Of a stretch of DNA of 64,000 nt, positions 26,046-32,969 are shown one piece after another. Location: positions 1-64,000 of the forward strand of contig DATBJJ010000031.1 in assembly GCA_036556425.1 (NCBI GenBank), written 5' to 3'. The stretch's first letter is position 1, and each line of letters starts with the position of its first letter. This stretch comes from DATBJJ01 sp036556425. Lineage in GTDB: Bacteria; Acidobacteriota; Vicinamibacteria; Vicinamibacterales; 2-12-FULL-66-21. Position numbers and translations under genes: made by a program. The notes beneath the pieces are model-generated. The model did not search any database. It was not told the DNA's origin and was given only the letters and a program-made list of their open reading frames with translations.

Positions 26046-26106
26046 TTGACACACTATTACGGTCGGCGTAGTATTACGTCATACGTATTACGCAGTGCGT
26101 ATTACG
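26046..26106 (+). promoter_or_regulatory. padR promoter with four TATTACG direct repeats
   Basis: TTGACA (26046-26051), 17 bases, then TAGTAT (26069-26074) form a strong promoter for the padR gene. TATTACG occurs at 26055-26061, 26072-26078, 26086-26092 and 26100-26106; the last three have an exact 14-base period. A TACGT cat ACGTA palindrome lies at 26075-26087. The repeats cover the spacer, the -10 box and the start region, so they are a likely PadR operator acting on this promoter and perhaps on the divergent reductase gene. Confidence 0.65.
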
Positions 26107-26131
26107 TGGAGCGAAGCAGGGGCACGAGCGA

Positions 26132-26467
26132 ATGACGAAACGAACGCGCGCGGACGAGGAGCTCGACGACTTCGGCCGGTTTGCCGAACCGGCGCTGCTG
26201 ATTCTGATCAGCCTCGCGGACGGCCCGAAGCACGGGTACGCGATGACCGAGGACATTGCGACGGTCGCGGATGTGCGCCTCGGGCCGGGCACGCTCTACG
26301 GCGCGCTCACGCGCCTCGAATCGCGCGGGCTGATCGAACGGCTGGACAGCGAGGACCGGCGGAACCCGTACAAGCTGACGGCCCTTGGCGAACGTGCGCT
26401 TCGCGCCCGGCTCGCCAGCATGCAGGCGGTCGCCCGCATCGGGCAGCGCCGCCTGGCCGGGGCATGA
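26132..26467 (+). CDS. PadR-family transcriptional regulator
   Basis: A 111-residue PadR winged-helix protein: PALLILISLADGPKHGYAM (helix 1-2), LGPGTLYGALTRLESRGLIE (recognition helix and wing), then YKLTALGERALRARL. The protein is of the short PadR class. The gene has a strong promoter with repeated TATTACG sites. Its stop overlaps the ATG of the next gene, which encodes a membrane protein typical of PadR operons. It probably represses its own operon until a signal is met; the signal is unknown. Confidence 0.88.
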   Translation: MTKRTRADEELDDFGRFAEPALLILISLADGPKHGYAMTEDIATVADVRLGPGTLYGALTRLESRGLIERLDSEDRRNPYKLTALGERALRARLASMQAVARIGQRRLAGA

Positions 26468-26994
26468 GCGCTTCTCGCTCGAGCCTGAGCGCGGCGCTCA
26501 TCCGCCTCTATCCGCGCGAATGGCGCGTGCGATACGGCGATGAGATGGCGCACGTGCTGGCCGAGCAGCCGACGACGATGCGTCTCGTCTTCGATCTGCT
26601 CGCCGGCGCGATCGACGCGTGGATGTATCCGCAGTCTTCGGCGGGAGCGGCAGGCGCTACCGCGAGCAAAGGAGAGACAGCCGTGACGAAACTCTTGACG
26701 TACTGTCAGCCGCACGAGATCACGTCAGCCGAGTACAACCGCAGCGTCGTGTGGATGTTGGGGACGACGGTCGTGCTCTCGGGGATCTTCCTCGCGTTGA
26801 GGCGCGCGCTCGGTGACAACATCCTCGTCGACGCGTTCGGTGTGTCGACGTTTCCGGTCGCCGTCCTTGTTTCGAGCTGGGCGACGTACTTCAAGCGCTA
26901 CTCGAAAACCGCACGCGTGGCGATCATCGCCGGACTCGGCGCGATCGTGTTCTTCCTGTCTCTGGGGGCGGAGTCCCTGGGACGGGCATTCTGA
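26464..26994 (+). CDS. Hypothetical membrane protein paired with PadR
   Basis: The 176-residue protein begins with a conserved-looking amphipathic stretch (ALIRLYPREWRVRYGDEM) that is common in proteins encoded next to PadR regulators. Two or three membrane segments follow (about residues 94-110, 120-140 and 150-170). The ATG overlaps the padR stop by four bases (ATGA). Function unknown; the coupling implies a role in the same response. Confidence 0.75.
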   Translation: MSASRSSLSAALIRLYPREWRVRYGDEMAHVLAEQPTTMRLVFDLLAGAIDAWMYPQSSAGAAGATASKGETAVTKLLTYCQPHEITSAEYNRSVVWMLGTTVVLSGIFLALRRALGDNILVDAFGVSTFPVAVLVSSWATYFKRYSKTARVAIIAGLGAIVFFLSLGAESLGRAF

Positions 26995-27060
26995 TCCGCG
27001 TGATCCGCGTGATCCGCGTCAATCCGCGTGATCCGCGTCTATCCGCGGAATCAGCGTCTA
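26993..27060. repeat. GATCCGCGT-word repeat between convergent genes
   Basis: This is a run of near-identical 9-10-base words (TGATCCGCG, CAATCCGCG, CTATCCGCG) with six copies between 26994 and 27050. It fills the gap between the convergent membrane-protein and amidohydrolase genes and extends into the latter's stop codon. The same words occur at 48384-48511 and 54018-54075. It is not a CRISPR array: the units are too short and there are no spacers. Confidence 0.7.
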
Positions 27061-28271
27061 TCGACGACGACCTTGCCGTCCTTCATCACCCAGCGAACGC
27101 CCGCTCGCAGGACGTTGATATCGCGCAGCGGATCTCCGTCGATCGCGACGAGATCCGCCGCGAACCCAGGGCGCGCCTGGCCGAGTCTCGTCTGCTGGCC
27201 GAGGAGCTCCGCGCCGACGATCGTCGCCGACTTCAACGCCTGTTCGGGCGTCATGCCCGCCTTGACGAACCACTCGAGCTCGCGGGTGTTCTGACCGAAC
27301 ATCGAGAACACCGCGTCCGATCCCATCCCGAGCCGCACGCCCGCGGCGACGGCGCGCCGCGCCGATTCGAGATTGCGATCGATGTACTCCTGCAGCGGAC
27401 CGATGGCGGATTCCGCGAAGCCGTACTCCGCTCGCGACTCCACGTAGTAGCGATTGTGGTCGATCGTCGGCACCCACACCGTGCCGCGCTTCACCATCTC
27501 CGCGATCGTCTCGTCGTCGAGATCGATTCCGTGCTCGACCGAGTCCGCGCCGGCGCGGACGGCATCCTTCACGCCCGATGGGCCGTACGAGTGGATGGCC
27601 ACCTTCCGTTGGAGCGCATGCGCCGTGTCGACGACCGCCTTCATCTCGTCGAAGGTCACCGTCTGCGTGGTATCGACGCTGTCGAAACTGCCGCGCGATC
27701 CGTAGATCTTGATCCAATCGGATCCGCCGCGGATGCGCTCTTCCGCTGTCTTGCGCATCGCGTCCGGATCCGGCGCGGCGCCCGAGCGCGCCGAGAGTCC
27801 CTGACCGGAGGCGAAGATCCGAGGCCCGACCATCGCGCCCATCGCGATGAGATCGCGCATCGCGAAATCCGACTCGCTGCTCGCGCCAAGATCTCGCACC
27901 GTCGTCACGCCGGTCTCGAGCGTGCGCCGCGCGTTGTCCTGCGCGAGGAAGACGGTGACCGCCGGCCGCCGCCGCTGCCCGAGCGGCCGCGTGCCCGGCT
28001 GACGATCCCAGTAGTAGGTGATGTGCGTGTGGAGATCGATCAGTCCTGGGATGCCGGTGTATCGGCGGAGATCGATCGCATCCGCCCCCGCGGCCACTGC
28101 CGCGCCGCTCTCCACGCGGACGATGCGATCGCCGTCGATGAAGACGACCGCGTCGGGGATGAGACGGGATCCGTCCCAGAGCTGCTTGAATCGAATCGCT
28201 TTGGGCTGCGCGAGCGTAGGGGATGCGGCGGTCGCGAGGATTACCAGAACGCTCGCGACGGCGCGCCTCAT
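27051..28271 (-). CDS. Secreted amidohydrolase (metal-dependent hydrolase)
   Basis: A 406-residue amidohydrolase with a signal peptide (MRRAVASVLVILATAASPTLAQ). GLIDLHTH is the HxH metal motif, KIYG the bridging lysine region, AIHSYG and SVEHGID the further histidines, and GMGSDAVF carries the catalytic aspartate. The family includes prolidase-like and imidazolone-type enzymes; the substrate is not determined. Its ATG overlaps the stop of the upstream cupin gene by four bases, so the two form an operon. The stop codon lies within the GATCCGCGT repeat block. Confidence 0.85.
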   Translation of the reverse strand: MRRAVASVLVILATAASPTLAQPKAIRFKQLWDGSRLIPDAVVFIDGDRIVRVESGAAVAAGADAIDLRRYTGIPGLIDLHTHITYYWDRQPGTRPLGQRRRPAVTVFLAQDNARRTLETGVTTVRDLGASSESDFAMRDLIAMGAMVGPRIFASGQGLSARSGAAPDPDAMRKTAEERIRGGSDWIKIYGSRGSFDSVDTTQTVTFDEMKAVVDTAHALQRKVAIHSYGPSGVKDAVRAGADSVEHGIDLDDETIAEMVKRGTVWVPTIDHNRYYVESRAEYGFAESAIGPLQEYIDRNLESARRAVAAGVRLGMGSDAVFSMFGQNTRELEWFVKAGMTPEQALKSATIVGAELLGQQTRLGQARPGFAADLVAIDGDPLRDINVLRAGVRWVMKDGKVVVDRR

Positions 28272-29128
28272 TTCGCCGCTTGGCACGGCGTGCCGCTGAG
28301 CGTCGACACGAAGATCAACGGCCGCGAGCCGCGCCGCGTCATAGAGTGCGGCGTGCCACGCGGCACCACGGTGAAGATGCCGGCCGAGAGCGCAGACTCT
28401 TTCCCGCCGACGCGATGCGTGCCTTCGCCGGCAACGACGTAGATGATCTCGTCGGACTCCGCGTGCGTGTGCTCCGCGAGCGGTTCCTTCATTTGAATGA
28501 GCGTCGACGTCGAGCTGCCCGTGCACCCGACGGGCGAGCGCTTCACCTGCGCGCTCCCGATGTAGTTGCTCTCGATGAAATCCGGGATCGACATCGAGCT
28601 CGCTGAGTAGTTGCCGTTCGGCGCGGGCGATGGCGGCGGCGACACGGGCTCGACCTTCGGCGGCGCCGGCGGCGGCGGCGGCACCGCGCTGAGCGTCACG
28701 TTCGCGCGCAGCGGCTTGCCGGCGGTCAAGCTCATTTCTTTTTCGAGCGTCACGAATTCGTCGTGCTCGAATCGCACGCGATACGTACCGGGCGCCATGT
28801 TGGCGAAGTTCACGAGGCCCGACGGATCCGTTTGCCCTTCACGATCGACCGGCCCCACCGCGGTCACCGCGACGTTCTGAAGCGTCCGGCCGTCCAGCGC
28901 GGTGACCATCACCGTCAGCGTCAGCTTCGTCGGGAGCGGCGCCGGCGTGCGGCTGCGGCCCGTGGTTGCGGCCGTCGCGGGCGGCGACGCCGGCGGCTTC
29001 GCCGGAGCCGGCTGTGTGGCGGGCGGGGGATTCTGGGGCGTTTGAGCAATCACGCGCGAGTCCGACGGCCCGGCGATCAGGCCGAGGCTCGCGGCGAAAC
29101 ACAGGACCGAAAAAGGTGTGCAGCGCAT
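28268..29128 (-). CDS. Secreted protein with carboxypeptidase-regulatory-like and cupin domains
   Basis: The 286-residue protein has a signal peptide (MRCTPFSVLCFAASLGLIAG), a Pro/Ala-rich linker, a carboxypeptidase-regulatory-like beta-sandwich (LQNVAVTAVGPVDREGQTD, then GTYRVRFEHDEFV), a second proline-rich linker, and a cupin domain at about residues 190-286 (EHTHAESDEIIYVVAGEG, then VPRGTPHSM). The cupin has the metal-type histidines. Acting after export, it may bind or modify a small ligand. It is the first gene of an operon with the amidohydrolase. An in-frame start 12 codons upstream is less likely because it puts charged residues before the signal. Confidence 0.75.
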   Translation of the reverse strand: MRCTPFSVLCFAASLGLIAGPSDSRVIAQTPQNPPPATQPAPAKPPASPPATAATTGRSRTPAPLPTKLTLTVMVTALDGRTLQNVAVTAVGPVDREGQTDPSGLVNFANMAPGTYRVRFEHDEFVTLEKEMSLTAGKPLRANVTLSAVPPPPPAPPKVEPVSPPPSPAPNGNYSASSMSIPDFIESNYIGSAQVKRSPVGCTGSSTSTLIQMKEPLAEHTHAESDEIIYVVAGEGTHRVGGKESALSAGIFTVVPRGTPHSMTRRGSRPLIFVSTLSGTPCQAAK

Positions 29129-29240
29129 GCTCTTATGAGATTGCGTGATGCTTGGCGGCGTCAAGAGGCACCTCGGCGCTCAGCTGAGCGAGACCCGAGC
29201 CCAACGGGAGGCTGGCACTCCCCGTGAATCTCGTTCAGCC

Positions 29241-30545
29241 ATGAGACGTTACCTCTGGCTGCTGGCTGTGCCGATCGCGTTGATTGCCATAGCCGTCGTC
29301 TACGCCGCGCGACGTCAGTCGCTGCAAATCTCGTACGAGGAAGTCACGGCCGGGCCGCTGGACCGCGAAGTGCTGACCAGCGGGACGCTCGAGCCGGCGC
29401 GCGAAGTGGAGGTTGGTGCCCAGGTCGCGGGGACCGTGCAGTCGCTCCACGCCGATTTCAATTCCCGCGTGAAATCGGGACAGGTGATCGCGCAGCTCGA
29501 TCCGTCGGTTTACGACGCGGAGCTCGCGCAGGCGCGCGCGCGCGTCATCGAAGCGCAGGGCAACGCGCAGCGCGCGCAATTGACCGAGCGCGATATGACG
29601 ACGAAGCGCGATCGCGCGCGTGAGCTCGCGTCGAAGGATCTCGTCCCAGCTACCGACTTGGAATCCGCGGAGCTTGCCGCGAAACAGGCGTCGGCCGATC
29701 TGATCGCCGCGCAGGCCGCCGCGACGTCGGCGCAGGCCGCGCTGAAGCAGGCCGAAGTGAACCGATCGCATACGACGATTCGGTCGCCCATCGACGGGAT
29801 CGTGGTCAGCAGGAACGTCGAGGTGGGGCAGACGCTGGCGGTGCGCCTCGAATCGCCCGTGCTGTTCCGGATCGCGGATCTGAGCCGTATGCATCTGCTC
29901 GCCGAGATCGGCGAGGCGGAAGTGGGCGGCGTTGTACCTGGCGCCGAGGTCGCGTTCGAGATCGAATCGCTCGGGCCGCAGCGATTCGAAGGCAAAGTCT
30001 CGGAGGTGCGCCTGCAGCCCGTGTTGCAGGCGGCCGTCGCGACGACCGGCAGTGCGACGACCAGTGGCGCGACGACGGCGACAGCTCCCGCCGCGTCCTC
30101 CGCGCCGCGCGCGCCCGGCACTCAGGGCACGGCGCAGCCGCAAACAACCGCGAACACGCCGCCGCAATCCGGAGCGGTCGTGTCGTACACGGCCATCGTC
30201 GACGTCGACAACCGCGACTGGCGCATCGCGCCCGGAAGCACCGCGCTCGTCCTGTTGCCGACGGCACAGCGATCGCGCGCGGTTCGCCTTCCCAACAACG
30301 CGCTCACGTTCCGCCCGCCGCCCGCGGTGCTCGAGATCACGCGGCAGAAATCCCTTCGCGTCGATCCGATCGATCGAGATTCGCCGACCGCCCGCGGCGT
30401 CGACGGTCATGTCTGGAGATACGAGAACGAGAAGTTCGTGCCGGTGAAGGTGAGGACCGGCGTCGCTGACGAACGGTGGACGGAGCTCATCGACGGCGCC
30501 GTTCAACCCGGCGATCGGCTCGTCACCGCGGCCCGCCAACGCTGA
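29241..30545 (+). CDS. HlyD/MacA-type efflux periplasmic adaptor
   Basis: A 434-residue membrane-fusion protein: N-terminal anchor (residues 2-24), a lipoyl-like half motif (VEVGAQVAGTVQSLHADFNS), a long coiled-coil hairpin (about residues 85-170), the second lipoyl half (TTIRSPIDGIVVSRNVEVG) and a beta-barrel. A low-complexity Thr/Ala/Pro insert interrupts the barrel region (about residues 270-310). It should link an inner-membrane transporter with an outer-membrane channel. No ABC, RND or TolC gene is next to it, so it is an orphan here. I take ATG 29241, just before the membrane anchor. Confidence 0.82.
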   Translation: MRRYLWLLAVPIALIAIAVVYAARRQSLQISYEEVTAGPLDREVLTSGTLEPAREVEVGAQVAGTVQSLHADFNSRVKSGQVIAQLDPSVYDAELAQARARVIEAQGNAQRAQLTERDMTTKRDRARELASKDLVPATDLESAELAAKQASADLIAAQAAATSAQAALKQAEVNRSHTTIRSPIDGIVVSRNVEVGQTLAVRLESPVLFRIADLSRMHLLAEIGEAEVGGVVPGAEVAFEIESLGPQRFEGKVSEVRLQPVLQAAVATTGSATTSGATTATAPAASSAPRAPGTQGTAQPQTTANTPPQSGAVVSYTAIVDVDNRDWRIAPGSTALVLLPTAQRSRAVRLPNNALTFRPPPAVLEITRQKSLRVDPIDRDSPTARGVDGHVWRYENEKFVPVKVRTGVADERWTELIDGAVQPGDRLVTAARQR

Positions 30546-30647
30546 TTCCACGCCCGGGTGAGGGAAACGTCACCCGCCTTCGTTACATACACGGAATCGG
30601 AGAACGGCCGCCCGGCCGATGTCCTCCGGCTCTAGAAAGAAGGCGGT

Positions 30648-31367
30648 ATGCAGACCTATGCACGCGCGACGCTCGCGGCGGTGGTGCTGGCGTTGTTCGG
30701 CCTCGCGCAGTCCGGCCTCGACGCGCAAACCAAGCGGCTGATGTTCGAGGTGCGGCAAGTGAAGGCCGTCGACGAATGCGGAAACGGCCGTCCCGAGGAG
30801 ATCTTCGGCAGCGACGAGATCAGCTTCGGCGGAGTCTCGATCGATCCGGCTGGCAACGTGCACAAGCTCAGGACGATGAATGCCGGCTCGTTCAAGCGGG
30901 ACGGATCGCAGCGCACGTTCAACCCTGCGAAACAACTCGTGATCTTCAACGTACGCGGCAACAAGTATCCGCAGACGTATCAGGCGCTTCTCGTGCTCGT
31001 CGAAAGAGATCCGGGAGGCGGCTTCGGGAAGTACCTCGACCGTCTCGTGAAGGAAGCACGCGAGCTCACGGATTCATCGGCCGATCCCAACGTGCCGATG
31101 CTGTTGCCGGCCCGGTATACGCCGGGTGCGGCGCTGCAGATTCCCGAGATCCTCAGCACGATCGCCGCGGAGAAGATCGGCAAGGCGGTTCTCGGTGCCG
31201 CGAAGAAAGAAATCAACCAGCGATGGGCGGATGACATCTTCGACCCCGTTCTGCAGACCGTGACCCTCCGCGACGCCCAGTTCGAGCCTCCCAAGACGAT
31301 GACGACGCTGGCGTACAAGAAACACAACTGCTCGTACCGCGTGATCGGGAGATGGCACCTCGACTGA
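30648..31367 (+). CDS. Secreted hypothetical protein
   Basis: The 239-residue protein has a signal peptide (about residues 1-26, ending LDAQ). I do not recognise the family. The mature part has no repeats or evident catalytic motif; the two Cys are far apart. AGAAGGCGG precedes the ATG. It lies upstream of the sigma/anti-sigma/CHAT operon in the same direction, and the possible ATG of that sigma factor overlaps its last codons, so a link is possible but not shown. Confidence 0.6.
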   Translation: MQTYARATLAAVVLALFGLAQSGLDAQTKRLMFEVRQVKAVDECGNGRPEEIFGSDEISFGGVSIDPAGNVHKLRTMNAGSFKRDGSQRTFNPAKQLVIFNVRGNKYPQTYQALLVLVERDPGGGFGKYLDRLVKEARELTDSSADPNVPMLLPARYTPGAALQIPEILSTIAAEKIGKAVLGAAKKEINQRWADDIFDPVLQTVTLRDAQFEPPKTMTTLAYKKHNCSYRVIGRWHLD

Positions 31368-32032
31368 CCGGTCGTTCGATCGTCGCGCCTTCGGGCCTCG
31401 CGGATCATTCGGCGATCCGCGAGGCCGAGGCGTCTCGGTCCGCGTGCTATCATCCGCGGGCGCCCGCGTTCGATCGTGAGGAGTCTTCAATCACGAGCGT
31501 CGTCGACTTCCGGCTGCCGTCTCCCGACGATGGGGATGAAGACATCGAGCGGTTGCGAGCGGACCTTTCACGCGCCGTGCGACAGGTCTGCCCGCGATGG
31601 CTGGCGGACTGCGCCGACGATCTCATACAGGTCGCGCTCTCGCGCGTCGTCGAGCGGCGCCGCGCTGCGGGAGGCGGCGCGGCGTTCTCGAAGGCATATC
31701 TCTACCGCGCTGCGTATTCCGTCCTGATCGATGAGATCCGCCGGCGGCGGCGGAGCAGAGAAGTCCCGCTCGACTCCGCGGATGTTCAGCCGGCAGCCAC
31801 CATCGGCGCCGATCGGCGCATCGCTTCGCAGGAGGCGCGCGAGGCGATCGAACGGTGCCTCACGCGGCTCGTTCCCGCGCGCCGGCGCGCCGTGATGCTG
31901 CACCTTCAGGGCCACTCCATCGCGGAGGTGGCCGCGCTGCTGGAGATCAATCACAAGAGCGCGGAGAACCTCGTGTACCGCGCGCTCGCCGATCTGCGCG
32001 CGTGTTTGACGAAGGAAGGAGTGGCGCCTTGA
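31352..32032 (+). CDS. ECF-type sigma factor (sigma-70 family), first gene of the CHAT operon
   Basis: Region 2 is at about residues 70-135 (CPRWLADCADDLIQVALSRV, then LYRAAYSVLIDEIRR). Region 4 is at about residues 160-222 (LVPARRRAVMLHLQGHSIAE, then KSAENLVYRALADLR). The start is unclear. ATG 31352 lies 16 bases inside the previous gene and gives a 46-residue N-terminus without family likeness. An extended -10-like TGCTATCAT (31446-31453) and GTGAGGAG (31476-31483) precede codon 31490, which is ATC, so the true protein may start there. Its stop overlaps the TTG start of the anti-sigma gene. Confidence 0.8.
   Translation: MAPRLTGRSIVAPSGLADHSAIREAEASRSACYHPRAPAFDREESSITSVVDFRLPSPDDGDEDIERLRADLSRAVRQVCPRWLADCADDLIQVALSRVVERRRAAGGGAAFSKAYLYRAAYSVLIDEIRRRRRSREVPLDSADVQPAATIGADRRIASQEAREAIERCLTRLVPARRRAVMLHLQGHSIAEVAALLEINHKSAENLVYRALADLRACLTKEGVAP
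31446..31483 (+). promoter_or_regulatory. Candidate internal promoter and ribosome-binding site of the sigma/CHAT operon
   Basis: TGCTATCAT (31446-31453) resembles an extended -10 element. GTGAGGAG (31476-31483) is a good Shine-Dalgarno sequence, ending six bases before an ATC codon (31490) in the sigma-factor frame. No ATG, GTG or TTG in frame is correctly spaced. No clear -35 hexamer is seen. Confidence 0.4.
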
Positions 32033-32682
32033 CCGTTCCCGGCGGCTCCGAACGCTGGGCCGAACTGCTGCGCGCTCGTGAGGAGCGCGCGAGGCCGGGA
32101 CCGAATTGTCCCGATCCCGATCAGATCTGGGGCGCGGTCACGCGCGAGCTGCCGCTCGCCGAGCGGGAGGCGATCATCGACCATACGATCGAGTGCGGCG
32201 CGTGCGCCGAGGCGTGGCGGCTCGCAGTGGAGTGCGCGCGAGACGTTGTGTCGACGAACGCGCGATCGTCAGCGGGCGCGTGGACCGCGACTCGCTGGCT
32301 CGGCATCGCGGCGGCGGCCGCCGTCATCGTGGCGGCGGCCGGCATTGCCGTCTGGTTCGGACGATCGGGCGCGCCGGAGTTTCGACAGCCGGATCGCGAT
32401 GCGCCGCAATCCATGCTCGCGCCCGATGCCGTGCTTCCCCGCGATCGTGCGCTGCTCCAGTGGTCGGCCGGTCCGCCGGGGGCGCTGTACGACGTGACGG
32501 TCACGACCGAGGATCTGGCCGTCATCACGTCCATACGCGGACTCGATCAAGCAGAATACGTGCTGCCGAAGGAGCGGCTGACCGGCCTCGGGCCAAACAC
32601 GCGTCTCCTCTGGCGCGTCGTCGCGGAATTGCCCGACGGACGCCGCCTGGCGTCTCCCACGTTCGAGGTCACCGTGCGCTGA
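32029..32682 (+). CDS. Membrane anti-sigma factor
   Basis: TTG 32029 overlaps the sigma-factor stop (TTGA) and has GGAAGGAG upstream. The 217-residue protein has an H-x3-C-x2-C zinc motif (His52, Cys56, Cys59; HTIECGAC), as in ZAS-type anti-sigma domains. One membrane segment follows (about residues 90-110). The C-terminal ~100 residues form a periplasmic beta-sandwich-like domain (DRALLQWSAGPPGALYDVTV, then TRLLWRVVAELPDGRRL). It should hold the sigma factor at the membrane until released. The next genes are a 79-residue protein and an exported CHAT protease, a candidate releasing enzyme. Confidence 0.82.
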   Translation: MTVPGGSERWAELLRAREERARPGPNCPDPDQIWGAVTRELPLAEREAIIDHTIECGACAEAWRLAVECARDVVSTNARSSAGAWTATRWLGIAAAAAVIVAAAGIAVWFGRSGAPEFRQPDRDAPQSMLAPDAVLPRDRALLQWSAGPPGALYDVTVTTEDLAVITSIRGLDQAEYVLPKERLTGLGPNTRLLWRVVAELPDGRRLASPTFEVTVR

Positions 32683-32707
32683 TCGTCACCATCGAAGGAG
32701 GATGTCG

Positions 32708-32947
32708 ATGCCGCGAATGCCACCGACGAAAGAGGGACTTGGTTTTCTGCAAGCGTTCACGGAGTACGTCGATTGGCGGATCCACCACAAAGGCCGCCGC
32801 GTGATGCCGGGTAGATCGATGCGGGCCTTCGGCACGTTTCTCCAGTCGCGCGGTGCGAGGGTCCAGAGCGACACGTACAAGTCGCTGATGGCTCGGATGT
32901 ACACGATGAAAGACGGGCGCAGCACCGACAGGCCCCCGCCCAAGTAA
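32708..32947 (+). CDS. Small hypothetical protein between anti-sigma factor and CHAT protease
   Basis: AAGGAGG ends six bases before ATG 32708, so I prefer this start over the ATG two codons upstream, which is directly against the site. The 79-residue product is basic and has no signal peptide or membrane segment, so it should stay in the cytoplasm. The middle (about residues 12-60) looks like a compact helical fold (FLQAFTEYVDWRIHHKGRR, then TYKSLMARMYTM). I do not recognise a family. Its place between anti-sigma and CHAT genes, 26 bases and 23 bases from them, makes it part of that operon. Confidence 0.7.
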   Translation: MPRMPPTKEGLGFLQAFTEYVDWRIHHKGRRVMPGRSMRAFGTFLQSRGARVQSDTYKSLMARMYTMKDGRSTDRPPPK

Positions 32948-32969
32948 TCTCGCAGCGACCGCGACAGCC

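Noticed and set aside
26993..27060. Repeat block considered as a CRISPR array
   Set aside because: Units are 9-10 bases without unique spacers of constant length and no cas genes are present. The same applies to the blocks at 5530, 48384, 50762 and 54018.
30561..30585. ECF-type promoter (GGAAAC ... CGTTAC) before the secreted-protein gene at 30648
   Set aside because: The spacing of 12 bases is shorter than the usual ~16-17 for ECF promoters.
31352..31367. Overlap of the sigma gene with the preceding secreted-protein gene as evidence of coupling
   Set aside because: A promoter-like element and a ribosome-binding site lie further downstream, so the overlapping ATG may not be used.
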